From contig NZ_JAOARO010000072.1 in the NCBI RefSeq assembly GCF_025211055.1, forward strand, positions 1 to 64,000: a DNA stretch of 64,000 nucleotides, written 5' to 3'. The position numbers and the translations under genes were made by a program. Below the pieces are notes generated by a model. The model did no database searches, was not told where the DNA came from, and saw only the letters and a list, made by a program, of their open reading frames with translations. The stretch comes from Vallitalea sp. (lineage in GTDB: Bacteria; Bacillota; Clostridia; Lachnospirales; Vallitaleaceae). Below are positions 36,884 to 46,103 of the stretch, one piece after another. Every line of letters starts with the position of its first letter. The stretch's first letter is position 1.

Positions 36884-36986
36884 GAGGCTAGCCTCGTCTT
36901 CCGTAGGGAGTTCAGTTGTTAGGAAAGTTTCCTTTTACGCATATGAAAACGTCACTCTTATATTTCTCAAAGAGTTGAACTTTCCT
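36884..36986. repeat. Cluster of inverted repeats upstream of the GNAT gene
   Basis: Contains the perfect palindrome GAGGCTAGCCTC (36884-36895), AGGAAAGTTTCCT (36921-36933), and AGGAAAGTT/AACTTTCCT arms spanning 36921-36986. It lies between the noc stop and the GNAT start and resembles the kind of small hairpin element seen at 40699-40849. Confidence 0.5.
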
Positions 36987-37018
36987 ATAAAATTAAAAAT
37001 ATGTACAAATTTATATTA

Positions 37019-37819
37019 TTAGTTCATAGGTATAACTATATTTATCTCATAAGAATCATCTACTTCTTTTACCTTATAATCAATATCAATACCTGAACTC
37101 TCCATCATATCAACAGCCTGTTTAATAGTATTAGTAAATATTCTTATATCTTTTAGATATCTTTTTACCTTTGCTTTATCTTTTTTATTTACTTGTTCAA
37201 TTAATCTATTTAAGGTTCTATCAATTAACTCTTCAGTCTTTTTAACATTCAAAGATTGTTCAACTACTTTATTGAGAATATTAAGCTGTAATTCTTCATT
37301 AGGTAATTTTAATAAAGCTCTAGCATGTCTTTCAGACAAATTGTTATCAAGTAAAACTTTTTTAACATTATTACTTAATTTAAGTAATCTTAACTTATTA
37401 GCTATAGTAGATTGGCTTTTACCTACTTGTTTAGCAACCTCGCCCTGTGTTAAGTCATAATCATTAATTAGATTATAGTAGCCTTCTGCTTCTTCTATAT
37501 AATTAAGATTTTCTCTTTGTAAATTTTCTACTAATGCTATAACGGCACTATCTTTATCATTTACATCAATGATAATTGCAGGTATCTCTGTAAGCCCAGC
37601 TAATTTACTAGCTCTTAATCTTCGTTCACCAGCAATAAGTTCATAATATTCATCATTAATCCGTCTAACACTAATAGGCTGCATTATCCCAAATTCTTTT
37701 ATTGAATTAGCTAATTCATCTAACATTAATTTATCGAATACTCTTCTAGGCTGATATGGATTAGGTCTAATATTATTAACAGAAATAAAGGTTACATTGT
37801 ATTCATTAATCATACTCAA
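37019..37819 (-). CDS. noc: Nucleoid occlusion protein Noc (ParB paralogue)
   Basis: 266 residues with the ParB fold: RPNPYQPRR, GIMQPISVRR, GERRLRASKLAG (CTP box), ENLQRENLNYIEEAEGYY and a helix-turn-helix LTQGEVAKQVGKSQSTIANKLRLL. It is the second ParB-like gene, placed directly downstream of rsmG as noc is in Bacillus, and lacks an adjacent parA. A near-perfect Noc-binding site lies 136 bases upstream. Noc coats DNA around its sites and blocks Z-ring assembly over the nucleoid. The TTG at 37819 is 6-7 bases from AGAGGA; the ATG two codons later is the alternative. A second Spo0J-like role remains possible. Confidence 0.85.
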   Translation of the reverse strand: MSMINEYNVTFISVNNIRPNPYQPRRVFDKLMLDELANSIKEFGIMQPISVRRINDEYYELIAGERRLRASKLAGLTEIPAIIIDVNDKDSAVIALVENLQRENLNYIEEAEGYYNLINDYDLTQGEVAKQVGKSQSTIANKLRLLKLSNNVKKVLLDNNLSERHARALLKLPNEELQLNILNKVVEQSLNVKKTEELIDRTLNRLIEQVNKKDKAKVKRYLKDIRIFTNTIKQAVDMMESSGIDIDYKVKEVDDSYEINIVIPMN

Positions 37820-37954
37820 AACTATTCCTCTCTTCTTTAGTTAATTATATTTAAAATCTATCTTATTACATAAACCATCATAATAGTTATTCACTATTTT
37901 TTCGTGAATTAATCTTATACTCATTATAACAAATATCATAACAAAATCAAAATT

Positions 37955-37968
37955 ATTTCCCAGGAAAT
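37955..37968. promoter_or_regulatory. Noc-binding site (NBS)
   Basis: ATTTCCCAGGAAAT matches the Bacillus NBS consensus ATTTCCCGGGAAAT at 13 of 14 positions. It lies just upstream of noc, between noc and rsmG. Confidence 0.8.
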
Positions 37969-37973
37969 ATTAT

Positions 37974-38693
37974 TTATCTTAATGGATTTTTTTTAGGCTT
38001 ACCAGCTTTTCTTGGATATTTATTAGGCGTAATCTTTTCTTTTTTAACAAGAACAAAAGATCTTTCTATCTTTGAAAAAGGAATTTCAACATTTTGAGTT
38101 CCTTCCAAAAGACCTCCTAATTGACTAATAGCATTTCTTGATACTTCAATCTCATCACTTGATTTACTAGATTTATAAGATATAAAATAACCTCCACATC
38201 TCACAAATGGAATACAATACTCACTAAGAACAGATAAATCAGCAACTGCTCTTGATACACATATATCAGATTGCTCTCTGTAAAGTTCAGTATTACCTAG
38301 ATCTTCGGCTCTTGAATGAATACATACAACATCATCAAGTGACAGTTCATCTATAACATTTGACAAAAAATTAATTCTTTTATTAAGAGAATCAACCAAT
38401 GTTACTTTAAGATGAGGATATACTATCTTGAGAGGTATACCTGGAAATCCTGCTCCTGTACCTAAATCAATCAAACTGTTATAGCTCCTTAGATCTATAA
38501 TACTTTTTACAGCTATACTATCTAAAAAATGCTTGATAATAACTTCTTGTTCATCCACAATAGAAGTAAGATTAATCTTATTATTCCATTCAACTAACAT
38601 TTCATAATACCTGTCAAATTGTTTTACCTGATTATCTGTTAGTTTAAAACCTAATTTCTCTGCACCTTCTATTAGTATATGATTATATTTCAT
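37974..38693 (-). CDS. rsmG: 16S rRNA (guanine-527-N7) methyltransferase
   Basis: Methylates G527 (E. coli numbering) of 16S rRNA using SAM. 239 residues, with the SAM-binding block LIDLGTGAGFPGIPLKIVYP and VTLVDSLNKRINFL, then SRAVADLSVLSEY, and a basic C-terminal tail (KYPRKAGKPKKNPL), all standard for RsmG/GidB. Part of the conserved mnmE-mnmG-rsmG-noc run; 49 bases follow the mnmG stop. Confidence 0.95.
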   Translation of the reverse strand: MKYNHILIEGAEKLGFKLTDNQVKQFDRYYEMLVEWNNKINLTSIVDEQEVIIKHFLDSIAVKSIIDLRSYNSLIDLGTGAGFPGIPLKIVYPHLKVTLVDSLNKRINFLSNVIDELSLDDVVCIHSRAEDLGNTELYREQSDICVSRAVADLSVLSEYCIPFVRCGGYFISYKSSKSSDEIEVSRNAISQLGGLLEGTQNVEIPFSKIERSFVLVKKEKITPNKYPRKAGKPKKNPLR

Positions 38694-38742
38694 ACCATCA
38701 TCCTATCTTATTATTATTTATAGCTTCTATATATCCATTAAT

Positions 38743-40632
38743 CTAAAAATTATAATTTCTTCTTAGTTGTTCAAGATACACTAATAATACAGATATATCT
38801 GCTGGCGACACACCTGATATACGAGACGCTTGACCTATAGACCTTGGTTTGACACTATAAAGCTTTTGCATGGCCTCTATTCTAAGACCTTTTATATCTT
38901 GGTAATTCAAATTATCTGGTAGATATTTTTTCTCTAACTTCTTGAATTGTGCTACTTGTTTCTGTTGGCGAGTTATATATCCCTCATACTTCATAGAAAT
39001 ATTAACTTGTTCTATTACATCTGATTCAAGTTCACATCTACCCTTATCAATTTCTTCTAATACATCGTAATTAAGCTCTGGTCGTCTAAGTAAGTCAGCT
39101 AATGTAATACCAGAACGCAATGTAGCACTATTATACTTCTCTAAAAAGTCATTAACACTTTTATTAGCACCTACAGTAGTATTTATTAATCTATTTATTT
39201 CTTTATCTATCTTCTTTTCCTTTTCTCTCACACTATTATGTCTTTCATCAGAAATCAAACCTACTTTATGACCTATTGATGATAATCTAAGATCTGCATT
39301 ATCCTGTCTTAACAATAATCTATACTCGGCTCTTGATGTCATCATTCTATAAGGTTCATTGGTACCTTTTGTAACCAAATCATCAATAAGAACTCCTATA
39401 TAAGCATCAGATCTGTCTAATACTATCTGTTCTTTTCCTAATATCTTCATACTTGCATTAATACCAGCTATTAGTCCTTGTGCAGCTGCTTCTTCATATC
39501 CTGAACTTCCGTTGAACTGTCCCGCACTATATAGACCAGATATATTCTTGAATTCAAGAGTAGAGTTTAACTGTAAAGGATTAATACAATCATATTCTAT
39601 AGCATAACCTGGTCGCATAATTACACATTTTTCTAAACCAGGAAGGGTTCTTAACATATCTCTTTGAACATCTTCTGGAAGTGAACTTGACATTCCTTGA
39701 ACATACATCTCATTAGTATATTCACCTTCTGGCTCTAGAAAAACTTGATGTCTTTCTTTATCTTGGAATCTAACAACTTTATCTTCAATGGAAGGACAAT
39801 ATCTTGGACCAGTTCCCTCTATGACTCCACTATAAAGAGGTGATCTATCAAGATTTTTCTTAATGATACTATGAGTATCTACATTAGTATAAGTTAACCA
39901 ACATGATATTTGCTCTCTTTTGATTTCCTCTTCTGTATTAATAAATGAAAATGGAACAATTCTATCGTCACCTTTTTGCTCATCCATTTTATTAAAATTA
40001 ACTGTATTTTTGTCAATTCTTGAAGGAGTACCAGTCTTGAATCTATACATCTCAATTCCTAAACTCTTCAAACTATCAGTAAGATAATTAGCTGCAAGTA
40101 GACCATTAGGTCCACTATTAATACTAACCTCTCCATATATACAACGTGCTTTTAGATAAGTTCCACTAGCAATTATTACTGTTTTACTATTATATACAGC
40201 ACCTGAAATAGTCTTTACTCCTGTAATTTTACCCTCTTTAGCTATTATATCAGTTACTTCACTTTGCTTTATAGTTAAATGTGAAGTGTTTTCTAAGATT
40301 ATTTTCATTTCTTTGGAATAGGTAAATTTATCTGCTTGAGCTCTTAGAGAATGAACTGCAGGACCTTTACCAGTATTCAACATCCTTGATTGTAAATACG
40401 TTTTATCTATATTCTTACCCATTTCACCACCTAGAGCATCTATTTCACGAACTAGATGACCTTTTGATGTTCCTCCTATACTAGGATTACATGGCATCAT
40501 GGCTATACTATCTAAACTTACCGAAAATATAACTGTTTCAAGGCCTAATCTGGCAGCCGCTAGAGCAGCTTCACAGCCTGCATGTCCAGCACCTATAACA
40601 GCTACATCGTAATTTCCTTCAATATAACTCAT
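38743..40632 (-). CDS. mnmG: tRNA uridine-34 carboxymethylaminomethyl modification enzyme, FAD subunit
   Basis: Works with MnmE to install cmnm5 at U34 of tRNAs. 629 residues with the FAD motif [21 protein letters not shown] near the N-terminus, [27 protein letters not shown], and the C-terminal helical part with [24 protein letters not shown]. The second ATG (40632) is 9 bases from GGAG, whereas the first (40638) is only 3; the second is used here. Confidence 0.96.
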   Translation of the reverse strand: MSYIEGNYDVAVIGAGHAGCEAALAAARLGLETVIFSVSLDSIAMMPCNPSIGGTSKGHLVREIDALGGEMGKNIDKTYLQSRMLNTGKGPAVHSLRAQADKFTYSKEMKIILENTSHLTIKQSEVTDIIAKEGKITGVKTISGAVYNSKTVIIASGTYLKARCIYGEVSINSGPNGLLAANYLTDSLKSLGIEMYRFKTGTPSRIDKNTVNFNKMDEQKGDDRIVPFSFINTEEEIKREQISCWLTYTNVDTHSIIKKNLDRSPLYSGVIEGTGPRYCPSIEDKVVRFQDKERHQVFLEPEGEYTNEMYVQGMSSSLPEDVQRDMLRTLPGLEKCVIMRPGYAIEYDCINPLQLNSTLEFKNISGLYSAGQFNGSSGYEEAAAQGLIAGINASMKILGKEQIVLDRSDAYIGVLIDDLVTKGTNEPYRMMTSRAEYRLLLRQDNADLRLSSIGHKVGLISDERHNSVREKEKKIDKEINRLINTTVGANKSVNDFLEKYNSATLRSGITLADLLRRPELNYDVLEEIDKGRCELESDVIEQVNISMKYEGYITRQQKQVAQFKKLEKKYLPDNLNYQDIKGLRIEAMQKLYSVKPRSIGQASRISGVSPADISVLLVYLEQLRRNYNF

Positions 40633-40698
40633 ATACATTAACTCCTTTTACATTAACTCTAGTCCATCAAAGCTATTAGGATAAATTAAACTTATTTG

Positions 40699-40849
40699 CT
40701 CAACTTTCCCACCTTTAATTTAATGCAGGTAAATTAAGGGTTATAGGTTTGGTTTACAGAATAAAAAGATAGAAGAAACACCTATATTTTTATTCTATAA
40801 AGCCTTTAATTAGCTTACCTGCATAATATATTGAAGTGGGAAAGTTGAG
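40699..40849. repeat. Long palindromic element between mnmG and mnmE (MITE-like)
   Basis: Terminal arms CTCAACTTTCCCAC (40699-40712) and GTGGGAAAGTTGAG (40836-40849) are perfect inverted repeats, with inner pairs GCAGGTAA (40725-40732) / TTACCTGC (40815-40822) sharing the same centre. The whole 151 bases can fold into one hairpin. It abuts the mnmE stop codon. No coding frame is inside. Confidence 0.8.
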
Positions 40850-42232
40850 TTATTTACCTAAACAAAACTGGCTAAAAATTTGATGAATAATATCATCACT
40901 AACACTATCTCCTGTAATCTCTCCTAGATAATCATATGAATTCTTTAGATCAATAGACCAACAATCCTCAGGCATACCCATTTCTATTGATTCCTTAACA
41001 GAATTCAAACTATCTATTGCATTCTCAAGAGATACTTTATGTCGTATATTGGTAATATATAGATTATCATTAAAATTAATATCACCAATTAAGAACATGT
41101 CTTTTATAGTCTTTCGTATATCATCTAAGCCTTTATTATCTTTCAATGATGTAGATATAATTCTAGCATTCTTAACTTCCATATTAACAGATTCTTCTGT
41201 TATTCTAACAGGAAGATCAATCTTATTCAATAATACAATGGTTTTTTTATCTTTGATAAGATCAAATATATATCTATCTTCTTTGGCTAAATCACTTGAA
41301 GCGTCCAACATCATTATAACCAAATCTGCTTTTTCAACTAACTCTTCTGATTTATTAACACCAATCTTTTCAACAATATCTTCTGTTTCTCTAATTCCTG
41401 CTGTATCAATTATTCTAAGTGGTATACCTTTTATATTCATATACTCTTCTAAAATATCTCTAGTTGTACCTGCTACATGGGTTACAATAGCTCTATCTTC
41501 ATTTAATAACGCATTCATAAGAGAAGATTTACCCACATTTGGTTTACCAACTATGACTGTTTTTATACCTTCTCTAATAATTTTACCATCATCAGCTGAA
41601 TTTAACAGTTTGCTAACTTTTACTTTTATCCCATCAAGATTATTTAATACCATATTTTCGCCTAACTCTTCGTAATCATACTCTGGATAATCTATAGATG
41701 CTTCTATATGTGCTATCAATTCTATCAGCTTACTTCTTATATTCTTTATTTCCCGGTAAATATTACCTTTTAATTGATTAACCGAACTTTCTAAAGACAG
41801 TTCCGTTTTTGCATTAATAATATCTATAACGGCTTCTGCACTTGATAAATCTATTCTTCCGTTTAAAAATGCTCTTTTAGTAAATTCTCCAGGTTCCGCT
41901 AATCTAGCTCCATTTGATAAAACCAAATGAAGTATCTTTTGCATTACTATAACTCCACCATGACAATTAATCTCAATTATGTTTTCTTTTGTATACGTGT
42001 TAGGTTCTTTCATAACAGATACAAGCACTTCGTCAACTATCTCATTTGACTCTGGATCAATTATATTACCATAATGAATTGTATGTGTTTTCTGTTCTAT
42101 CAACTTTTTATTATTTTTTGAAACAAATAATTTGTCTGCAATGATAATAGCATCTTCTCCACTTATTCTAATGATACCTATACCTGATGCAGATAAAGAA
42201 GTAGATATAGCTGCTATTGTATTATTTACCAT
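40850..42232 (-). CDS. mnmE: tRNA modification GTPase MnmE
   Basis: 460 residues: an N-terminal formyl-THF-binding domain (about 1-120), a helical region, a G domain with P-loop GKPNVGKSSLMNAL, DTAGIRE (G3) and NKID (G4), and the C-terminal FCLGK end with the catalytic cysteine. It dimerises and partners with MnmG. The stop codon touches the palindromic element at 40699-40849. A Noc-binding-like 14-mer lies inside at 41748-41761. Confidence 0.96.
   Translation of the reverse strand: MVNNTIAAISTSLSASGIGIIRISGEDAIIIADKLFVSKNNKKLIEQKTHTIHYGNIIDPESNEIVDEVLVSVMKEPNTYTKENIIEINCHGGVIVMQKILHLVLSNGARLAEPGEFTKRAFLNGRIDLSSAEAVIDIINAKTELSLESSVNQLKGNIYREIKNIRSKLIELIAHIEASIDYPEYDYEELGENMVLNNLDGIKVKVSKLLNSADDGKIIREGIKTVIVGKPNVGKSSLMNALLNEDRAIVTHVAGTTRDILEEYMNIKGIPLRIIDTAGIRETEDIVEKIGVNKSEELVEKADLVIMMLDASSDLAKEDRYIFDLIKDKKTIVLLNKIDLPVRITEESVNMEVKNARIISTSLKDNKGLDDIRKTIKDMFLIGDINFNDNLYITNIRHKVSLENAIDSLNSVKESIEMGMPEDCWSIDLKNSYDYLGEITGDSVSDDIIHQIFSQFCLGK
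41748..41761. promoter_or_regulatory. Second Noc-binding-like site, inside mnmE
   Basis: ATTTCCCGGTAAAT differs from the NBS consensus ATTTCCCGGGAAAT at one of 14 positions. It lies within coding sequence, which is normal for Noc sites, about 4 kb from the noc upstream site. Confidence 0.55.
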
Positions 42233-42274
42233 AACAAAACTCCTTTTTGCGTATTTCCTATATTATGATAAAAA

Positions 42275-42296
42275 ACCCATGCTCGTAAGCTTGGGT
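42275..42296 (-). terminator. Terminator after jag
   Basis: ACCCA-AGC / GCA-TGGGT stem with short loop, then T6 on the minus strand, between jag (stop 42327) and mnmE. It separates the yidC-jag unit from mnmE. Confidence 0.75.
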
Positions 42297-42326
42297 CTTT
42301 ATAAAGACGGGAGCTTAGGCCCCCTT

Positions 42327-42959
42327 TTATTGCTTTTTATAATTATTAGGTGTAATTACTACTTTTCTAAATGGTTCTTCTCCCTCACTATGAGTATCTA
42401 CATATTTATCATGCTGCAATGTGGAATGAATTATTCGTCTTTCATAAGGATTCATAGGCTCTAGGCTAAATTTTCTATTAGTTTTTCTTACTTTATAAGA
42501 TAAATTCTTAGCTAAATTCTCAAGAGTCTCTTTTCTTCTTTCACGATAATTTTCTGTATCCAATTTAACTCTTACATACTTATCTGATTCCTTATTAACT
42601 ACCAAACTTACTAAGTATTGTAACGAATCCAGTGTTTGCCCTCTTTTACCAATTAGAACACCCATGCTTGGACCACTTAACTCAATTTCCAGATTCTGCT
42701 CTTTTAACTGAACCATAATATCAACTTTTAGATTCATTACTCTAAATATATTTTCCAAAAACTCAGTAGCTACATCAGGTAAATTTATTTTTTTAGTAAC
42801 TTTAACTTTAGCTAATTTTGAACTAAACAAACCAAGTAAACCAGTTGCACCTTTATCAATAACTTCAATATTAACTTTATCACTTGTAGTCCCCAATTCA
42901 ATTAATGCTTCAGTTATAGCATCATTTACATTTTTTCCTGTTTTTTCAACAAAATTCAT
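42327..42959 (-). CDS. jag: RNA-binding protein KhpB/Jag (SpoIIIJ-associated)
   Basis: About 210 residues from the ATG at 42959. Three domains can be seen: Jag-N (VEKTGKNVNDAITEALIELG), a KH domain with GVLIGKRGQTLDSLQYLVSLV, and an R3H domain with EPMNPYERRIIHSTLQ. KhpB dimerises with KhpA on RNA and affects cell elongation. An AAGGAGG ribosome site lies about 11 bases upstream of the ATG at 42959; the longer frame starting at 43001 overlaps it. Encoded right after yidC. Confidence 0.92.
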   Translation of the reverse strand: MNFVEKTGKNVNDAITEALIELGTTSDKVNIEVIDKGATGLLGLFSSKLAKVKVTKKINLPDVATEFLENIFRVMNLKVDIMVQLKEQNLEIELSGPSMGVLIGKRGQTLDSLQYLVSLVVNKESDKYVRVKLDTENYRERRKETLENLAKNLSYKVRKTNRKFSLEPMNPYERRIIHSTLQHDKYVDTHSEGEEPFRKVVITPNNYKKQ

Positions 42960-43145
42960 TTTAGAACTTTCCTCCTTAAATTTTATATATTCAACTTTCA
43001 TACAAACATAAACTATTCATTTTTAAAATCCAAAAATAAAAGTTGTATATATAATAAAGCTATAAGCTATCCTATCAATTTTATAAACATTACAAACTAT
43101 AGTGAGTTCTATTTTGTTTTATAAATTATGCGAAATTATTTTAGG

Positions 43146-44120
43146 TTATTCTTTGTCTTTTTTTAGATGTTTGTTGATTACAATTTGTTGTACTAATTGG
43201 AAAGAACTACTTGTTAACCAATAAAGACCTAAACCAGCTGGCATTGTAATAACGAAGAATACTGTAATAAGAGGCATAGTATACATCATAGTCTTATTAG
43301 TAGCAGCTTGTTTTTCATCCATATTTCTATTATTACTACTCATTGTAGTTTTAGAAACTAAAAACTGAACTACAACATTTAATACTGGTATTAAGAGACC
43401 AATAGACATTAAATTAGGCTTGTCTGCTAAATTAATACCTAAGAAATAGTTAATATCCGTTAACTGAGTTACAAGTGGTGCAATCTTATCCCCAACTGCA
43501 TTAAAATGATCAGTAAACTTAGTCCAATCAGATGAACTAAAAGTACTTAATAAATCTATAACTTTGTCGTTAGAAGCTATATCAAAATTTTTAACTGGTA
43601 TTTTAGCAGCTTCATTTAAACTTGTAATATAATCTCCAAAACCTGCTACACCTCTTACGCTAGCTATTATACTAAGGTAAATACCTTTTATGCTCATGAT
43701 ATAAGCTGGTATATTTCTGAGAACTTGAAATAATGACATGATGATAGGAAATTGAATTAATAATGGTAAACATCCTCCAAAAGGACTTACATTATGTTCT
43801 TGATATAACTGGCTCATTTCCATTCTCATCTTATTTTGAGATTCTGCATCTTTTTTATTTTTATACTTATCTTGTATTTTCTTTAGCTTTGGTTGGATTT
43901 TTTGCATACCAATCATTGATTTTTGTTGTTTAAAAGCTAAAGGCAACATTAATAATCTAATAATAACAGTAAATAATATGATACTGATTCCCAAAGATTC
44001 AATACCTATTGCACTAAATAAATTATATATAGCGTCCATAATCGCACCAAAAACTTTAGCTATTGGACCTATTATAAATGAACTGCTCTGTGTTAGAACA
44101 ACAATATTCGACAATAACAT
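43146..44120 (-). CDS. yidC: Membrane protein insertase YidC/SpoIIIJ
   Basis: Inserts proteins into the inner membrane with or without SecYEG; in Bacillus SpoIIIJ it also supports sporulation. About 324 residues with five hydrophobic segments, including ISIILFTVIIRLLMLPLAFKQQKS (with the hydrophilic-groove arginine near the start of the conserved core) and GCLPLLIQFPIIMSLFQVLRN. AGGAGG decides the ATG at 44120; the longer frame from 44165 carries a non-conserved leader. No lipobox is visible. yidD is 22 bases upstream. Confidence 0.93.
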   Translation of the reverse strand: MLLSNIVVLTQSSSFIIGPIAKVFGAIMDAIYNLFSAIGIESLGISIILFTVIIRLLMLPLAFKQQKSMIGMQKIQPKLKKIQDKYKNKKDAESQNKMRMEMSQLYQEHNVSPFGGCLPLLIQFPIIMSLFQVLRNIPAYIMSIKGIYLSIIASVRGVAGFGDYITSLNEAAKIPVKNFDIASNDKVIDLLSTFSSSDWTKFTDHFNAVGDKIAPLVTQLTDINYFLGINLADKPNLMSIGLLIPVLNVVVQFLVSKTTMSSNNRNMDEKQAATNKTMMYTMPLITVFFVITMPAGLGLYWLTSSSFQLVQQIVINKHLKKDKE

Positions 44121-44142
44121 GAAATTAGTTCCTCCTAATATT

Positions 44143-44361
44143 TTATGGTACTGGGTCATATCCACCTTTATGGAATGGATGACATCTTAAGATTCTTTTA
44201 ATACTTAGCCAAGCTCCTTTTAGAAATCCATACTTAACTATAGCTTCATATGCATACCTAGAGCAAGTAGGCGTATAGATACATGATGGCTTTTTTAAAG
44301 GAGAAATAAATTTTCTATAAAAAATTATAAATTTTAATGAAATACTTTTAAAGACATTCAT
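44143..44361 (-). CDS. yidD: Membrane protein insertion efficiency factor YidD
   Basis: 72 residues with the family signature [10 protein letters not shown] and [18 protein letters not shown]. The short amphipathic N-terminus lies on the inner face of the membrane. Starts at the ATG 44361 or the GTG at 44370; the former is used. The start region overlaps or nearly touches the rnpA stop, so the two are co-translated. Confidence 0.92.
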   Translation of the reverse strand: MNVFKSISLKFIIFYRKFISPLKKPSCIYTPTCSRYAYEAIVKYGFLKGAWLSIKRILRCHPFHKGGYDPVP

Positions 44362-44366
44362 ATATA

Positions 44367-44714
44367 TCACTTCTCTTTATATTCTAATAGATTATGTTTT
44401 CTCAATAAGTTGTTTAATGATTTTTCTATATCTTTAAAATTTGCTTTTGAAGAGTTAACTCTTCCTATTACAACAATATTATATCCAGTTTTTATTCTGT
44501 TCTCATTAAGCCTATAATTTTCTTTTACTAATCTAGTGACCCTATGTCTAACTACACTGTTCCCAACTTTTTTACTTACAGAAATTCCTAACCGATTAAT
44601 AGAATCTCCATTACTATAAATATACATAACTAAATAATTATTTGCAAGGGATCTACCCTTGTTAAAAACGATTTTAAAATCTTTTCTTTTCTTTAACGAT
44701 TCTGTTCTGTTCAT
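44367..44714 (-). CDS. rnpA: Ribonuclease P protein component
   Basis: 115 residues with the RNR box ([21 protein letters not shown]) that binds the P RNA. Begins [13 protein letters not shown], the usual start, fixed by GGAGGAGG 7 bases before the ATG at 44714. Order rpmH-rnpA-yidD-yidC is the standard one. Confidence 0.95.
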   Translation of the reverse strand: MNRTESLKKRKDFKIVFNKGRSLANNYLVMYIYSNGDSINRLGISVSKKVGNSVVRHRVTRLVKENYRLNENRIKTGYNIVVIGRVNSSKANFKDIEKSLNNLLRKHNLLEYKEK

Positions 44715-44816
44715 AAAACAACCTCCTCCCATATTATAAGGTAATAAGACCTCTATTAAACCTTAAAAACATATCAATAAATTCTAGTAATATTTCAGGT
44801 TTGGAGGATAGTATAA

Positions 44817-44837
44817 AAGGCCACAAAATGAGGCCTT
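44817..44837 (-). terminator. Small stem-loop overlapping the rpmH stop (attenuator-like)
   Basis: AAGGCC / GGCCTT 6-bp stem with a 9-base loop. On the minus strand it is followed by TTTTA. It could reduce read-through from rpmH into rnpA, adjusting ribosomal protein versus RNase P levels. Confidence 0.5.
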
Positions 44838-44970
44838 AAGCTGACAATTTTTTTCTACCTTTTGCTCTTCTTCTTGCTAAAACGCTTCTTCCACTCTTAG
44901 AACTCATTCTTTTTCTAAAACCATGTTCTCTACTTCTTTGTCTCGTTTTAGGTTGGTATGTCATTTTCAT
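44836..44970 (-). CDS. rpmH: Ribosomal protein L34
   Basis: 44 residues, very basic, with the invariant [20 protein letters not shown] (K precedes it as MKMTYQ) and [16 protein letters not shown] blocks. AAAGGAGG lies 9 bases before the ATG. Too short for ordinary gene-length cut-offs but unmistakable. First gene of the left-hand origin operon. Confidence 0.98.
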   Translation of the reverse strand: MKMTYQPKTRQRSREHGFRKRMSSKSGRSVLARRRAKGRKKLSA

Positions 44971-45303
44971 AAATAAGCACCTCCTTTAAAATTACATAGT
45001 ATACAACACTTATTAAATAACATGTACTATTTAATGATAAGCAATTTATCAAAATACATATAATTTACTAATACTAATAAAAAAATAATAATGCTTCTAA
45101 GTTCCATCTACATAAAAGCACTATTCTAATTATATTAAAAAACTATCTTCTAGTCAAGAAAAAAATATTTCTAGTAGCTTAAATTTTATTAAATTCTATT
45201 ATGTTAATTTTTTCTTCTTTTATTATGTATTTTACTTTATAACCACTGAAAACTTAAATACATCTATATATTTCATTTTGTTGAATTAAGTATTTTCAAT
45301 GAT

Positions 45304-45546
45304 TTAATAATAGAATAATATATTTTCATCTTTTTCTTTTTCAAAAGCTATACTTAAATTGTTTCTTCCGTTAAACTTAATCATTAGATATGGTGTATTA
45401 ACTCTACTTTCTCCTTTACAAGCTTGACTATACATACTAGGAAAATCACAATCATGTGGCAAATAATTTATCATTATTGGTATTGGTATCCTATCTTTTG
45501 CTATACCATTATCCATAAAAAAAGCATTCTTTATATCATAGCACAT
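45304..45546 (-). CDS. Uncertain small ORF in the rpmH-oriC interval
   Basis: 80 codons with a balanced, protein-like composition (for example IPIPIMINYLPHDCDFPSMYSQACKGESRVNTPYLMIKFNGRN in pattern) in an otherwise AT-rich interval. There is no membrane helix or signal peptide. A G-rich patch sits only 2 bases from the ATG, which is too close for a good ribosome site. I do not recognise the family. It could be a remnant gene, or a chance frame in origin-flanking DNA. Confidence 0.3.
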   Translation of the reverse strand: MCYDIKNAFFMDNGIAKDRIPIPIMINYLPHDCDFPSMYSQACKGESRVNTPYLMIKFNGRNNLSIAFEKEKDENILFYY

Positions 45547-45670
45547 AACCCTCTATACTATCAATTTTCAAATCAACTATTACCCCCCCGATTAATACCA
45601 ATGGTACCATAAATAACATTATCTTCTTCTTCTTCAATATGAATACAAATATTTATTTTTTCTATTAATT

Positions 45671-45947
45671 TTATCCACATTTTTTTTTTGTTTTTTCCAC
45701 ATTTTGTGGATAATATGTTAAAAACTATTTATCCACAACTGCTATAAAAAATGTGGATAAGTAAAACATTTAGTATTTATTTACAAAAATTTACAGTTCT
45801 AGTTTTAGTTATATTTATGCACATTCCAAACTATTAACAGCCTGTATATTATTTTAATCAACACACTGTGGATAAAATTGAAGTAATTCAAGTTATCCAC
45901 ACTATTAACATACTATAAAAACAACTTATCAACAATTTTTATCCACA
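45671..45947. other. oriC: oriC, left part: DnaA-box cluster
   Basis: Seven exact DnaA boxes (TTATCCACA or its complement) lie at 45671-45679 (+), 45705-45713 (-), 45729-45737 (+), 45752-45760 (-), 45867-45875 (-), 45893-45901 (+) and 45939-45947 (+). A single-mismatch box TTATCAACA lies at 45926-45934. With the cluster after dnaA this forms the bipartite oriC of Firmicutes. Flanking 44971-45670 otherwise contains the doubtful ORF and AT-rich sequence. Confidence 0.95.
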
Positions 45948-45963
45948 CAACAACATTATTTGA

Positions 45964-45992
45964 TTGAAAATTAGTTCCGTATAGCGTATTAT
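45964..45992 (+). promoter_or_regulatory. dnaA promoter
   Basis: TTGAAA (45964-45969), 17-base spacer, TATTAT (45987-45992), immediately after the last DnaA box, so DnaA can autoregulate. About 105 bases of leader precede the start codon. Confidence 0.65.
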
Positions 45993-46103
45993 ATACTGTA
46001 GATAGTTAGAATGAAAATGAATAAGTATGTTCATTTTACGGTATATTTTATATTATTGTTAGTATGAAAAATATACCTTGAATAATGCAAAGGAGGATAT
46101 ATG

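Noticed and set aside
41049..41675. 208-codon frame antisense to mnmE
   Set aside because: Shadow of a conserved gene; composition (runs of S, I, L) is typical of antisense readings of AT-rich genes.
42132..42464. 110-codon frame spanning the mnmE-jag junction
   Set aside because: Antisense to two conserved genes and crossing a terminator; no independent support.
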